64,000 nucleotides of DNA from Anaeramoeba flamelloides. Lineage: Eukaryota; Metamonada; Anaeramoebidae. The stretch's first letter is position 1; each line of letters starts with the position of its first letter. Under the pieces are notes generated by a model. That model was not told where the DNA came from, ran no database searches, and was given only the letters and a program-made list of their open reading frames with translations. A program made the position numbers and the translations under genes. The DNA lies in the NCBI GenBank assembly GCA_027625915.1, contig JANTQA010000008.1, positions 8,726,501 to 8,790,500 on the forward strand, read 5' to 3'. Shown here piece by piece: positions 12,655-26,492 of the stretch.

Positions 12655-13077
12655 CTGTTGAGAGAAAAATGTTGGGCAGTAATTTTAATTGGGAACATTA
12701 CTGAAATTGATTTTTAATTTCAATCGTTTGTGAAATAACTAAAGAAAATAACAATAATCTACTTCTTAGAATAACCATTAATGTAATTCTACTTTTTCAA
12801 AATCTTATTTCTTATAATCTGTAACGAGTTTAAAAATTACCATTTTCAGAATTAATAGTAATCTTTACTAAAACTTGGATTTTTGTTAAAATAACATGAT
12901 CTACTTTAGTTATCAACCATTCAAATGTCTATTCTGCACATACTACAGATTAATGTTCTTGTAACATATTTAAACCTGGATTTATATAAAATTCATCTAG
13001 TTATCAATAGGATTTGATTTTCAATTTTACTAATGTTCCCAATTAAAAATGGTGTCCAACCATTTTTCTCTCAACAG
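12655..13077. mobile_element. Family C MITE, copy 1 (423 bp), possible Harbinger-type
   Basis: Terminal inverted repeats CTGTTGAGAGAAAAATG and its complement bound the element. It is flanked by TAA on both sides (12652-12654 and 13078-13080), which fits the 3-bp target duplication of PIF/Harbinger elements. It has internal palindromic blocks (GGGAACATTACT / AGTAATGTTCCC-like) and no coding frame. A near-identical copy lies at 38554-39010. Superfamily assignment from the flank alone is tentative. Confidence 0.8.
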
Positions 13078-13699
13078 TAAACTATTTTTTTATTTCAAAA
13101 GGTCAAAAAAACCTAACGTGGATTTTCTTGAGTTTTAATATTTTATTTCGAAATCTCTTGATTTTCCAAATAAACAGAAAACAAAAGAAACACTAATGAT
13201 GTAAACAATATTTCAAAATCATTGGCATATTAAAAATCAAATTTTGAAAATAAATATATTGATAAATTGAAGTTATCTATTCTAATAAAAAAATTAATAT
13301 TTTAATATTCAGTTCTATACACTAGAAATTGTTGTTTTTCATCAACAAATATAATAACAAAAAGTTAAAAAAAAATAAATAAAAATTGGCCTATTTATTA
13401 TGAAATTTAGTTTTAGTTTTTTTTTTCATTCGAGGAAACAAAAGAAATTTTTTTTAATTTTTCTAATTGTATCTTCAATTAAAATAAAACCTAATTACAA
13501 AAAAATATTCAAAATAGATAGGTTCTACTTCAATATTAAAACTAAGAACTTTCACAAATGATCTTATAAGGCTTTCTTATGTTTATGATAAGAATAAAAT
13601 AAAAAAAAAAAATCTTACAATTTATGTAAAATATATTTTTACAAGAAATACATACATATTATGACAATTTTTTATGGGACTTTCCATTCTTTAAAGAAA

Positions 13700-13925
13700 A
13701 TATATTAATTTAAATTAATTCTTTAATTCAAATTAATAAAAATAATCAAATAATATCTTTGATATTATTTAATATAAAGAATCATAATTTCTTTTGTAAT
13801 TTGTTAATGATAAAGAAAATGATGATTCTTTATTAAAATTTTTAAGCAAAAATTCAGAAATTAGGGAAGTGTCGCAGAGTATCATAGAGTGCCTAGGTAG
13901 TATTCTTTCATTCAAAATTATGGAG
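13700..13925. repeat. Family D repeat, copy 1
   Basis: Aligns with 18445-18720. Both carry TTAATTCAAATTAA, AATAATATCTTTGATATTATT, AAAGAATCAT, a second palindrome ending ATTCTTTATTAAAA, then CAGAAATTAGGGAAGTGTCG-type DNA and AGAGTGCCTA. The palindromic core could form a hairpin. No frame. Confidence 0.55.
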
Positions 13926-15689
13926 AAAAATCCATGTTTTTACACTATTATTTTGAATTTTGGAAAACCTAACTACAATTCTCAGTCAAGAAGATCGGAT
14001 CGTCTAGGTTTTTTTTATTAATTTAACAAATAACAGAAATTTTAAGAAATTTTCTTATTATTTTTTGTTTCAAAAAAACCTAATTGATGTTTGAGTTAAT
14101 GAATTTACCCCCTTAAGAATATAAAAAATCCAAATTTTTTAATATTGAAAAGCATAGGATTTGATTAGCTTATAATTTTTTAAATTTTTTATTAATTTTT
14201 TGTTAAAAAAAGAAAATGAAAATCAAAACAGAATTAAATGGGGAAACATCGCTATAAATATCAAAATAAAATAGAGATTTAAACACATACTATTCTTATT
14301 TATATATTTTATTTTTTTATAATCCTTAATGGTAATGAAAAGAAAATAATATTATTTACAAAAGTTATCCAAATAATTACTTTGACACTGATCTTCCAAA
14401 TTTTACAGTTTAGAGGACTATTTTCTTAGAAATCATAATAAAAATGTAATTTTTTAGAACCAATAATGAAATAGTGATATTGTGGATAACTTACAATATA
14501 AGTGTCAAATTTCTATTCCTATTAATCACATCATTTTCGAATTTATATTCTATTTTCTAAATATGAACTGATTTTTATCGTTTTATTTTATATTTTTCAG
14601 TAATGCTTCAATTTATCTAAAAAATGAAAATAATTTTGGTTATTATTTTATAATCATATATTTCAAACATATATTTTAATTTACTTAATATGAGGGATTT
14701 ATATAAAGTCAACGTCAAATAATTTGTTTAGTAAATTCTTATCAAATATTTTTTTTAAAATATTGAGTTTAATTAACTCTTTTCATGTTAACATTTAAAT
14801 ATGAAATGTTTTATATCCTAAGTAACCAATATATATATACGGTTATTAAATCTTTTTTTTTTTTTGATTTTTTTTTTTTTTTACTTCTGGGTCATTCCAA
14901 ATTCTATAATAATTTGATATGGCATAAAAATTCAGGTTATGATAGTATTAATATTTTCTTTTATAATTAAAATAAGATTATCTATAAAGAGTTGTCTATT
15001 TTCACTTAGGTACTTGGTTTTTCAATACTAAAATCAAATAAGATATATGATAATGTTCCCCATTAGTTGGTAACTCTCACATTAAACTGGGTAATATTTT
15101 AAGATATTTTTTTAATAAAATTATTAACTCTGAGTATAATAAGTATATGAATAATGAGTCATACCTTTTGTCCTTTGACTACTTACACAGAAAATACACC
15201 CTTTGTAATTTCTTTTCGAAAAGTATAATAACCAGTTACATTTTTAATACATAAACTCTAAAGAAAAATTAGGCATTAAATTCAGATTTTTTTCATATAA
15301 TATGCGTAAAAAAAATTCTAAACAAGATATTTTAATTTGAGATTTTTTTGTGACATAAATGTTGTTGAAATTTTGTTCCTTGAAAGTGAAACTGATTATA
15401 TATTTATATAAATAATTGATAATCACAATCACAGTATCCTGATTTTTTCTAATATTAATTTTTTTCTCTCTCTAAGGTAAAATTTTGGCTCATTTAATAA
15501 ATAAATTATTTTAGAAAGAATCTAGACTGGGTTTGATTTATCGAAATTGGAATAAGGTTAAGTCGATTATCTCAACTTGATTTTTAAGAATCTGTGCTTT
15601 TTTCTCCTTTCGGTCTGTGAAGAATTGAGGACTCAATTTTCCATTATAATTTTTTTCACAAGCTTCTAACATATACTAAATTCCACTCA

Positions 15690-16185
15690 AAGATACTCAA
15701 TTTTTTTTTTTTTTGAATATCAATTATTTTTTATAATTAACCTTTCAAGAAACAAATAAGTAATAAACCGAATAAAAAAAATCAAAGGATACTTTATATT
15801 CTGTAAAGAGTAAAAATAATAAATCAATATATTTTCTTAAAAATTGAAAAAACTCAAAATTCTTAGTAATCATTGAGAAAGACAACAAGGTTCATTTTGA
15901 TCTTCTATTCAAGATCCAAGAAAAATTCCAAGATAAATCAATAACATTTTCTCTACAATAATTTTCACTATTTCATTAGCATTGGAATAACTCTTTTTTA
16001 CCAATTGGCCACCGATCTTGTAATAAAAAAACTTTTGCAAATGAATTATTTCAAAAATAAAAAAAAGAAAAAAGAAAAAAAAAAAATGATTTCGATTTTG
16101 AAATTTTCTATAAAAATTTATTTTTTCTTCTAATATCAATTCAAACTCTTTAAACACAGGTAATTTACTCATCACAACTTAGCGT
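15690..16185. repeat. Family E repeat, copy 2
   Basis: Aligns with copies 1 and 3 through TTGAATATCAATTATTTTTT, AATATATTTTCTTAAAAATTG, TCTTAGTAATCATTGAGAAA, GGTTCATTTTGATCTTC and TCAAACTCTTTAAACACA. It lies downstream of the PUF stop codon, in convergent intergenic DNA. Confidence 0.65.
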
Positions 16186-16774
16186 CTTTGACTGTAAAAT
16201 AGTTTATTACAAAGTAAATACCAAGCATATAATGTGTTATAAACCTTTTTTGCATATTTTTCACATTAGTTAAGGCATATATTATATCATTTATCTTTTC
16301 AATCACAAAAGGTATAAATTTTGCATTATTATTACTAATTTAGTGATAATTTTTTTAAATTTAATATCAAACAATTAATGAAATTCAATAAAAAATAAAA
16401 AAAAATTAGTTATGATAGATTTATTGGTGTGCAGTAATAAATTCAGAATAATAAAAAATTTTTTTTATAGTTGGTTCTTTTTTTTTTTTTTTTTTTTTGA
16501 ATATATATGAATGTTCCTTTTGTTCATTAAAAAGTTTACTAATATTAAATAACAAAATCCTAGTGATTTTTTTTTTTTTTTTTTAAAAAAGATATTTTCA
16601 TATTGTTTTCTTTAAAAAAGTAGAATAATAAAAAAAAATAATAAAAAACAATATATATAATATATATATATATATATAAATTTAAGAATATAAAAATTAT
16701 CTATATTTAAAATATATTTATAAAGGTATATGTATGTATATATGGACAAATTATAATAAAAATATTCAATCTAA

Positions 16775-17907
16775 CTAATTAAATAAAGAAGAATCTAATT
16801 TTTTAATTTTTTCTACAACATGTTTTCCATATGTGTATCTAGATAATTCAGAAAGATAGGGACGAATACAAATAACAATTTTCTTTTTTTCTGCCAAGTT
16901 ATCAAGATCTAAAATTTTTTGGACAACATAATTACCATATTGATCTTTCATCATGTCTTTTAATATTTCACCATCATTTTCTAAAAGTTTTTCAATAATT
17001 TTCGATTTTTCTTTTTTTGTACCATTCAGAAGGCATTTCTCAACAACATTTGAAGCAAATTTGTGAAGACTAAATTCATGAACATTTGGTGTGATTTTGG
17101 AAATAATTAAAGATTTCTGTTCCCTTGTTCCTTCGGTTAATAAAAATTGAATGACATAATTTCCATATTGTTCTTTCACAAAGGTAGTAACTAATTCAAA
17201 TAATTCTTTTAAAATTTCATTCTATTATTTGATTTTTGTTAAAATTAAAAATATTAAAAAATTATGAATATATTAAAAAGATAATGAAGAAATGAAGAAA
17301 ATTAGTATTAATATTTTCATTATGATGGGATTTTGTTTTAAATTGTTCTTAAAGATAATACATTAAAAATGTATTGGAAATTTTAATTTCTTTTACAATA
17401 TCATTATCATTTTTATAAAAGAAATGTTAATAATCAAAAAATATTTTGAACAACATATAATTTTAATTAAAGAATTTGCAGGTTTGATTTCTTAAATTAA
17501 TTTTAAAATTAAAGTTGCAAACCCACAAAAATACGATTTTTTTCTTTTTTTTTAATTTATGATTCAAAAATATATGCAATTATTTTTTCTTTGAATTTTT
17601 ATTGTTGCGATTATGAATGTGTTAATTCGATCCAGTTTTAGTATTATCTCTGCAATTATAACTTTTTTATTTTTAGTGTATGTTATTTTTCAATAAAAAA
17701 ATTTTTCTTAGAAATACTCTTTAACAATTCTATTATGACTTTTGTTGGGAATTTTATGTTAAATTTTTCAAAAATATGGTATTTATATAAATGTATACAA
17801 AAAAGGTAACAACAAACAAAGTATTCAAAACAATTGAATTTTGAGATTTGATTATGTTATGTTTCTTGTAGAATAGGTATCTGAAAATAGCACTATTTGA
17901 CTAGTTT

Positions 17908-17938
<31 letters not shown>

Positions 17939-20204
17939 AAAAGTAAAAAAAGAAGGGAAATAAATTTTACCAAATATTTTCCAGTGTAATATTTTAAAAT
18001 TCTTTGAACTGCCCTACAGCCAAAAGGATGTTTACTTAAAGTTTCAAATCTTTCAGCAAAAATTTTGATAATAAACTCAACATCTTCATTAGGAATACAC
18101 TCAATACATTTTTGAATCACATGATTTCCGTTTTGATCATATACTAATTGAAGTACATTGCCTTGTAATTCATGAACCATTTTTTTTTTTGAATCTAAAT
18201 CAGCAACTTCAAATGCTTTTTGAACAACTCTACAACCATAAATATCCAATGATAATTCTAAAATGTGGCCAAATAATATATTCATTAGCCTAGTGATTTG
18301 TTCAGGGGAACCTATAAATAAAATTAATAATTAATATTATATTGTTTTTTTTATTAAATTTAATTAAATTCAATTCACATTGTTTTTTTTTATTTCTTTG
18401 GGGCTTTAACTCCGATGAAAGGAATCGAAAATTTTGGATTAAGGAATTAATTCAAATTAAACAAAAATAATAAAAAACTGAATAAATAATATCTTTGATA
18501 TTATTCAAAATAAAGAATCATTATTTATCCTTTCATTATTTAATGATAATGAAAATTATTATTCTTTATTAAAAGTTCTAAACAAAAATTTAGAAATTAG
18601 AGAAGTAGCGTAGAGTGTTGTAGAGTTTTGTGGGGGTACCGCCAAGTGTCGTAGAGTGCCGTAGAGTGCCTATCTTTTCCAGAATTCAAAAGAATGGAGA
18701 AAAATCTAAGATTTTCTAATCAAAAAAAAAATTAAAAAAAGCCTAACGGTGTCCTTTTCCAGAATTTAAGAAATAAAAAGCTAGACACTCAAGGGCGCTT
18801 CACGACACTTCCCGAATCCTTAATTTGAATTAGAGAGATTACTGAACCTAATGAGAGTTGGAATCTGGTCAATTCTCCCAAGAATCGGATTCTCTCCAGA
18901 ACTTGAGTGGGATTTTTATCTAATTCTTATTCCATTTTTATAATAGCCAAAAAGATTCAAATCGGTCAGATGGTTTCTTACAAAGAATTAGCCGTTCTAC
19001 GAAGCATAAACCTGATTTTTAATTAAAATTACATCTTGGTGGTTTTTGTGGGTTTTTGAGAAAATGATAAACAATCAGAAACAATGTGGTTAATGGTAAT
19101 CAAACCCAGGATCTTCATATTTTAAATTGTATATGTTATCACTAGCACCATTATCAGTTCTCTAAATGAGTTTTTTTATTGGCCAAAAGTTAATTTCCAA
19201 TAATTGAAAATTCTTTTTTTCCAAAAAAAATGCAAAAAATTGAAAATGAAATTCAGTTTATTTTTGAATAACTCTTCAATTAAGGACAACTTTTGAAAAA
19301 AGAAGCCCTCATAATATTTTTTTTTTAAATTTTTTTCCGATAATTTTTAATCAAGTATTTGAGAAAATGGCTTATGTAAAACTAATTCATTTGTTAAAAA
19401 GTTATCAAAATTTTATAATTTTTTTTTATCCTTTTCTCTTAGGGAAATTAGTGACAATGATTTTTTAGTGAGAAAATAAGATAATTGGGAGGTTGGCTTC
19501 TGAATATTGCTAATTTCTGATTTTATCACGACTTTTCATAGTTTTCGCGAATTTAAATGATTATTCCTGAAAACGTCTTTACCAACTCAAAATTTTAAAA
19601 TATAATTTTATTCTGTTACAAAAAATCTCAATAATAAAGCATCAGTTACATTATTTTTTGCATATTTTTGAATGTTTATTGACTTTTTAAGTCATTTTTT
19701 TAAGCATAAATTAAAAATTTTTTTTTAAAATTTATTACAACTTTTTTTTTTGATTATCTCGGGTTTTAAATATTACCAGAAATATTTCAGATTATCAGAA
19801 CAAAACACAAATTGTTGATAATCTACATGATCGTGCAAAGATAAATTAATTACTACTTTGTTGGTTTTGTTATGAAAATTCTAATATTGGTGATAATCCC
19901 TATTTCCTTTTCTTAAGGCACAAAAATAATTTTTTATTTTTTACATTATTTTTTCATAAAGAGTTTCTTCAACTCAATATTAATCAGAGAGTGGTAATAT
20001 TTTATAAAATACTGTTTATTATTTTAACTTTATCTTTTTTTTTTAAAACATTTGAATTAAAAAAATCTAAAAACGAGAAATGAACCTATTAAATTATCTT
20101 TGGGGTATTTTTTTTTTTTTTTTTTTTATTTCTTATTATTGTTTTAAAATAAAAAAATAAAACGAATGAGCATCAAGAAATAATTAAATTGTGATAATTT
20201 AAAA

Positions 20205-20238
<34 letters not shown>

Positions 20239-20839
20239 GCATTTCCAAAAAAGTGGGTAATTTTTTTTTTACATGTTATAAAAAAATATATTTGAAATAT
20301 TTTCTCATTTAAAAGTATTTCTATTTGTATTATAAAATTCAGTGGAATGTTAATACTGATTGAAATCAATGACTAAGATGTTGAAATTTCAAAATTTATT
20401 AATCAAAATATTTCAAAAAAAGGAAAAAAAAATTCGAGATTATTTTTATATTAAAGGAGATACGTCCAATTTGAATAAAAACTGGGCAATATAATAAAGC
20501 TCCAAACAATTTTGTAAACAATAAATTCTGTTATAATTCTTTCCTGTCTATTGGAAATTTTGTCGAGATTAAATCTCTTAGGAAAACTCTTTTTTCGACC
20601 CAAAAATCGAAATAATACCGATCAATATTCACACCTAAAAAATTATCAGATATAATTGTGTTCATAAAATGGTTAATATCTTTCATTAAAGTCATGCCTT
20701 ACAAACAAACAAATTGAATTATTACTAAGAATCAATTAATGAAAAATAATAATTTTGGATATTTGAATCGTAATATTATAATTAATTTTAATAAAAATAT
20801 TTAAAAATAAATTTGCACCTCTTTTATGGAAATAGCCTA

Positions 20840-20870
<31 letters not shown>

Positions 20871-22192
20871 AGATATTAATAAAGTATGAATAATTTATCA
20901 CAAAACAGTTTTATTTGTATTGTTAAACTTTTTTGTGGATACTTCGGCAATGTTTTAATTTTAATTGTTTGAAAATGAGTATATTATTATTATAATTCAT
21001 TTTATTTTTTTTAAAAAAAACAAGTTCTTTTCAATAATAAAGCTGTTTTGAAAAAGTTAGGAAATAAAATTTTTAGAAAGTGTTGTTTAAGGGATTAGCG
21101 TGATCATATATTCGTCTATAATTAAAGTATGATGTAATTGTGTGCAAATGATATTAGTGCCACATGATTCACATGGTTTCTGTGATTTCTGTGACTATCA
21201 AAAAATCTATTATAAATATTATTGTGGAATAAATTATTACATTTTTTACTAATGATCAATAATAAAAATTTTTTTTATTTCTTTTTCCAAATCTAAAAAT
21301 AAAAACTCAAAATACAGGATTCAAATATTTAATAATTTAGATTTAGAACTTTCAAAAGTAACTATTTTAATTGATTTTATAATTTTTTTATTTACAATTC
21401 ACAAAAAGAGATTTCACTTTTCAAATAAAAGTGCACATCAATTTTTAAAATATTTAATTTTAATTTTTATTGTTTTGTTTTAATGAGTTTTAAATCTTCA
21501 GTTGAGTGTTTTTTTATGTTTTAAAGAGTTTCTTAAAATTTTAGAATGATACTACAATTATTTTGATTCAATAATGAATAATTCTTGAAAATTTCTGTGT
21601 CATTTTATTTGAAAAAGAGTTTAGTAGATAAAGATTCATTTTTTAATTTTTTTTTTTTTTATTTCCAAAATAGTTTTTTTTTTTTTAAACCTTTAATAAT
21701 ATTAATTAGAATTCTAAAAAAATTAAAACAAAAAAAAAAAAACATTTACCAAATTCGAAAAATTTCTGAATTACATAATTACCAAAAACATGTTTAATTA
21801 AATTGATTGCTTTAAACTCGATTCTATTCAAAATTTCATCTTTTTCTTCTTCTGTAGCATATTGTAATTTTTGTTGGATAAATCTAGAGCCGAATTGGTC
21901 TTTACATAGCTCAGGAATATATTCAATAACTTCATATAATAGATAATTTCTAACATTTTTTTTTCGATTTCTTAAATCCTCTAGAAATGATAAAGATCTG
22001 GCTCGTTGTTGATTTTTGGAGTTATGATTATTATTATTAATTTTGCTAAATGGTGGATATGGTGATTGCTCATAATGGTTTCTATTTTGTGAAATCGATT
22101 TTTGATAAGGCTGATATGAATTATTATTATTTATATTATTATGGTGATAATAATGATTTTGGTTATTATATGTATTTGAATAAGAATTATAT

Positions 22193-22224
<32 letters not shown>

Positions 22225-24030
22225 TGATGAATACATATAGTTTGGATCCATTTCGTACGGGCTATAAGAATAATCCATGCTTCCTGTGTAATTATTATTA
22301 TACGTGTTACTGCGATTGTTGTATAAATTGTCTTTCATAAATGAATTGTTTTCTTCCACATATGGCCCAAAGGTAGACGAATATCCCATCGTTCTATTAT
22401 TATTTATATTAAATGAACTCTGTTGATAATAGGAATAATTATTATCATTTGGGCTTTTTGAAATTGGTGTCTCGTTTCTTTTTTTAAAAAAATTGTTTTC
22501 ATAATTAAAATCATTATCATTTTCTCTTTCCTGTCCCTGTCCTTGTCTTTGTCCTTGTCCTTGCCCTTGTCCTTGTCCTTGGATTTGTATTTTTTCTTGA
22601 TCCTTTTCTTTTTTATTGAATTCGCTTTTAAATTCATCGTTTGAAGTTGTTGAGAAATCTCCTGAGCTCAGTGAATGGCTGATTTGTTTTGACTGGAATT
22701 CAAAATTTGGAAAAACCATAAAGTCTGAAAAATCATTTTTTGAAAATTTGGAAGGCTTAAATTCTTGTTGTTCTGAAAAACTCCCTCTTCTCTCTGGGAA
22801 GGATGACAAGGATGTTGATCTTTTTATAGGCTGTGGTTTTCTATTATTATTTGACTTTACTTTTTTTGGTTTCGTTTTTGTTGCTGTTTCTATTTCTGTT
22901 TCTGATTTGGGATCAAGTGAAATTCCATTAAAATCTAAAGTTAACAAATTTAGAGGTGATTTGCTTAATTGGTTTTTTGATGATAGTGATCCCAACGATG
23001 TGCTTTTTGGTAAGCTTCCACTTTTAAAAGAGAATATTTCTTCTTTTGTTTCTTCACTTGCCTGATTTTGTTGGTTATTATCTTGTTCTTCCCCTGTTTT
23101 CCCTTTTCTTTGCTTCAGCTGTTCTTCTTCATTTTCCCCTTTGTTATTTGACTCACCTGATTGGCTATCATTTAAATTAGATTTCAGGTTTGTTTTTGGT
23201 ATAAAGTCTGTTTCTTTTGGCTGTTTTGAAAGCAAGGATGTAAAATCGGGACTTGAAGACGAATGACTTGGAAAGTTTCTCCATAAGGGTTTTTTTTCAT
23301 TCCCTTGTTTCTTTTTTATGTCTTTAATTAAAAAGTCAATTGAAATTGGACTTAATTTGATTCGATCTGTTTTTTTTTTTTTTTTTTTTTTTTTTTGAGA
23401 AAAGTAATTAAACGTTAATTTGCATTCAGAAATTTTTTTTAGTTTTTTTGTATTTGTGGAATGAATTGAAATAGCAAGTGGTGTAAAATTAAATTTTGTG
23501 TGTTCAAAATAAAGTTGGTTGAAATTTTTCCATAAAAAAAAAAAAAAAAGAAAAATCGGAAAGGTTTTGGTACAAATTATTTTTTGCAAAAAAAAGAAAA
23601 AGAAAAAGAAAAAAAGAAGAGAGAGTGGGGTTTTTACTTGAATTTAAACCTTTGTTGTTGTTGTTATTTTTGGATTTTAATTTTGGGGAAAGGTTTGGTT
23701 GTTTTTTTGGTGAGAGATTACCAATAAGCAAATTTGGACTTGAACCAAATAATTCGCCACTTGGAGGACTTAGTTTCTTTAAAAATAAAGTATTAGTTTT
23801 GTGAAAATTTGTTTTTGAAGAAAATTTGCATTTGTTGAGTTTTGAATGAAAAAGTTATTGAAAAAAAGAAAAGAAAATTATGAATTATTTCCTACAGATC
23901 TCGTATTGTTGTAGGTGTCTTCTTTTTGTGATGAATTTGGTGGAAAGAAAGAGTTTGAACCAAGGGAATTTGAGCCAAGGGAAAAAGAATATTTCAAAGG
24001 TTTGCTTTTTTCTTTGCTTGTTTCGATCAT
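16775..24030 (-). CDS. Pumilio/PUF-family RNA-binding protein, five exons, 892 aa
   Basis: Cytoplasmic 3'UTR-binding translational repressor or mRNA-decay factor by family. Exons on the minus strand: 24030-23896, 23776-23638, 23366-21750, 18311-17971 and 17221-16775 (TAG stop). All four junctions match in phase (0,1,1,0), with GTA donors. Residues 1-550 are Ser/Asn/Gln-rich and disordered, with a GQ repeat near 353-368 and a poly-Gln run near 470-482. Residues 550-890 form eight PUM repeats with binding triads SR..Q, NY..Q, CR..Q, NH..Q, CR..Q, NY..Q, SN..E and NY..Q, which by the known PUF code read 5'-UGUAUAUA-3'. The first two exons are inferred from phase, composition and splice sites; the ATG at 24030 opens the only frame that joins. 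Full-length and apparently functional. Confidence 0.88.
17222..17970 (-). other. PUF intron 4, 749 nt
   Basis: Donor GTAAAA after the Leu codon of KYYTGKYL, acceptor AATAG before NEILKELFELV. The join is phase 0 and restores the sixth PUM repeat. Nothing is recognised inside except T/A-rich DNA. Confidence 0.85.
18445..18720. repeat. Family D repeat, copy 2
   Basis: Second copy of the palindromic repeat at 13700-13925, with expanded GTGTCGTAGAGTGCC-type motifs at 18605-18672 (about four degenerate units). A complementary arm containing CACGACACTTCCCGAATCC lies at about 18797-18830, so the whole 18445-18830 segment may be one inverted-repeat unit. It sits in PUF intron 3. Confidence 0.55.
20207..20235. 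repeat. TA dinucleotide microsatellite
   Basis: TGTA followed by uninterrupted TA units to 20235, inside PUF intron 3. Confidence 0.95.
21087..21395. mobile_element. Family F element, 5' fragment
   Basis: Begins TTAAGGGATTAGCGT, like the full-length copy at 62524, and follows it closely for about 310 bp (TCTATTATAAAT, ACATTTTTTACTAATGATCA, TTAATAATTTAGATTTAGAAC). It then diverges without a right terminus. Truncated copy in PUF intron 3. Confidence 0.7.
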
Positions 24031-26492
24031 TAGAAAAAAAAGAAATAAAAAAAAAGAAAAAGTCTCAAAAAATGAGAAGGATTAATTCTCAAAATAATTC
24101 CTTATTTATTAAGCTTATATGAAAACTAACAAACTTGACCCAGCTACCTTTTGGTAAAATTTCGTTTTTTTTGCAAATTGAGATTTCTCTTTAAATTTTT
24201 ACTGGTTTCCAATTTATTAAAAATCATTCATAATTTAATTGGTGATCTGAAATTTTAATTTGTTTTGTATTTTTCCCTCTTTTTGTGATTTTTTTAATTT
24301 TCTGAAAATAAAGGCAAAAAGGGTTTGCTTACAAAATAAATCAAAAATTTTTACTGCCATTATCTTTGTATGTTATCATGAAAACCTTTTTTTCTTTTGG
24401 GTGCCAAATAATTTGACTTCACATTCAACAAAATGAATAATAAATGAGAAAAAATTTAATCGACATTGCCCATACTGCTTTTTACTCAAGATATATAAGA
24501 AAAAGATTTGTATTTTTCGTGGTGTCTATTTGGTAGGTTCTTTTTTTTATTCTCTATTTTGGGTAATTTGAAAATGAAAGATTTCAAAAAACAGATTATC
24601 AACTCAAATTTTTTCCATTTTAAAATTTAAATAAACTTTTATTTCTAAAAAATAATCTTAATTTAAATACTAACAAGAAAAATAATTTAACACCAAGAAT
24701 TATTCCAATTTATTATACTCTGTCTGAAAATCATTTTTTACTGTACCCATAATTTTGTTCATGATATCTTATTTTGTAATAGATTTTGTAAAATAATTAT
24801 ATATGAGCATTACAGCTAATGTTTCACAATAAAATCCTTATTTCTTTTTTTCTTTGATTTGTGTATATATATATTAAATGGTCAAAGAAACTTATATTGA
24901 ACAATTTTTAAAATATTGTCTCAAATTTTTTTGTCCTATTATGAAATAAAAAATTCAAAAAAAGAAAGATCACTTCAAAAAATTGATATCAAAAAACATA
25001 AACAATCTTAAAGAGAAATATTTTATATAAAAAAAAAGAAGAATTCAAAAAATTGAGAAAATTACTAAATTTTTATAAAATATTCAATTTTTCATGTAAA
25101 ATTTACTAAAAACATTAAGGAGTTTAATTTCAAATGTGATTTTGAGGAAATAAAAATAATTTTATTTTTATTTTTATTGTAATTTAAGGAAGGAGTTTAA
25201 AATTCCTATTATTTACAGTTTTTTTTTTACTTTCATAAATTATCTGGAATTGTCTTAAATGTAATTTTAATTTCTAAAACTAAAAAAAACCTAGAAATTT
25301 GACTTATGCTTTCAAGATTTAAAAAGAGCTGAGCTAAATCTGTATTTTTACTCTAAACTATTGTAAATGAAGTGGGACAAATTAATTGTAAAATATATCT
25401 TTTAAACCCAATCTTCAAAAAAATATTAAATTATTCAAAATCATTAACTACCATTTATTGATTCTTGGTAATAATTCAATTTGTTTATTAGTATTGTATT
25501 AGATAAATAGAAGATATTAAATTGTCTGATCTCGTATTTATCTGATATTTTTTTAGGGTTAAAATTTATGTTTATTATTTACTTTTTTATTGAAAAAACG
25601 GTTTTCATAACTTGTTTTATCAAAAAAAAATTTCAAATAGAATAAAAAACATATAAATGTATTTTATTGTTTAAAAAATCATTTTATACCCTTTCAATAT
25701 TTCCATTTTTTATTGAAATAGTTTTTAGATTGTTTTTACCAAAAAAAGTACTATTTTTTACCTTCATTTTTTGGAAATATTTCATTTAACTTATTTTGAA
25801 ATAAATACTTTATCTATTTATTTAATAGGTATCAATATTAAACTTAATCCCTTCTAGTCAATTAATGAATACCTTCACCAACAAAGATGATTTTTTATGA
25901 AACGTAAAAAAAAATGCCCCACTTTTTGGGAAATACTTTATTCTCTTGAAGTCTAGAAAAATACAGACATGTTTTCTTGATTTTCCCTTTTGCTTAGAAA
26001 ATTGATAGATTTTGAATATAAAATATACCGATTTTCTACAAAACAGAAAAGGTCAAGAAAACTTAGGCACATGGCAACACTTTACGACACTTCCAGGATC
26101 CCTAATCTTAAATTTAGAATTTTTTTAAAAGATTCAAACACAATTTTATTATCTAGAGAGAAAATAACGATATCATATCTTGTTTATTAAAGATATTAAA
26201 AACATTATTATTGTTTAAAATATTCCAAATATTATTTTTTATAATTAAGACATTCAGATTTTAAAATTATTTTCATAAGTTGGATAATTTCAGATAAAAT
26301 GAAACAACTCTTCATCAATATCTAAAATATTAAATATTTTACACAATCGACAGTGTTTCGATTTATTTTATTTATAAAATATGAGTATCTATTGAGATAA
26401 TTTGTATAATTTCTTAACTTTAAAATAGATGTTTGTTCAATGTTTTTGAAGTTAGATTCTCGGTATGTCAAATATTCCGAACATATATAATA

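Larger units (their letters stand above)
11218..16774. other. Convergent intergenic region between UTP7 and PUF genes
   Basis: The two genes end towards each other here. A consensus AATAAA lies at 11268-11273, about 50 nt after the UTP7 stop. The region holds a TA microsatellite (11521-11554), family H copy 2, family C copy 1, family D copy 1 and family E copy 2. Nothing is recognised between 14100 and 15660 beyond T-rich runs. A poly-T stretch at 16480-16498 and an AT repeat at 16650-16680 lie just past the PUF stop codon. Confidence 0.6.
18312..21749 (-). other. PUF intron 3, 3438 nt
   Basis: Splits the second PUM repeat in phase 1 (FFEFG then SPEQITRL). Contains family D copy 2 (18445-18720) with an inverted arm reaching about 18830, a TA microsatellite (20207-20235) and a family F fragment (21087-21395). 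The rest, about 18850-21080, has no recognised feature. Confidence 0.85.

Noticed and set aside
11521-20235. TA microsatellites as possible origin or centromere signals
   Set aside because: Short simple repeats are scattered through this AT-rich sequence with no larger organisation.
22616-23065. Plus-strand frame of 149 codons opposite PUF exon 3
   Set aside because: Complement of the Ser/Asn-rich PUF coding region; no independent support.
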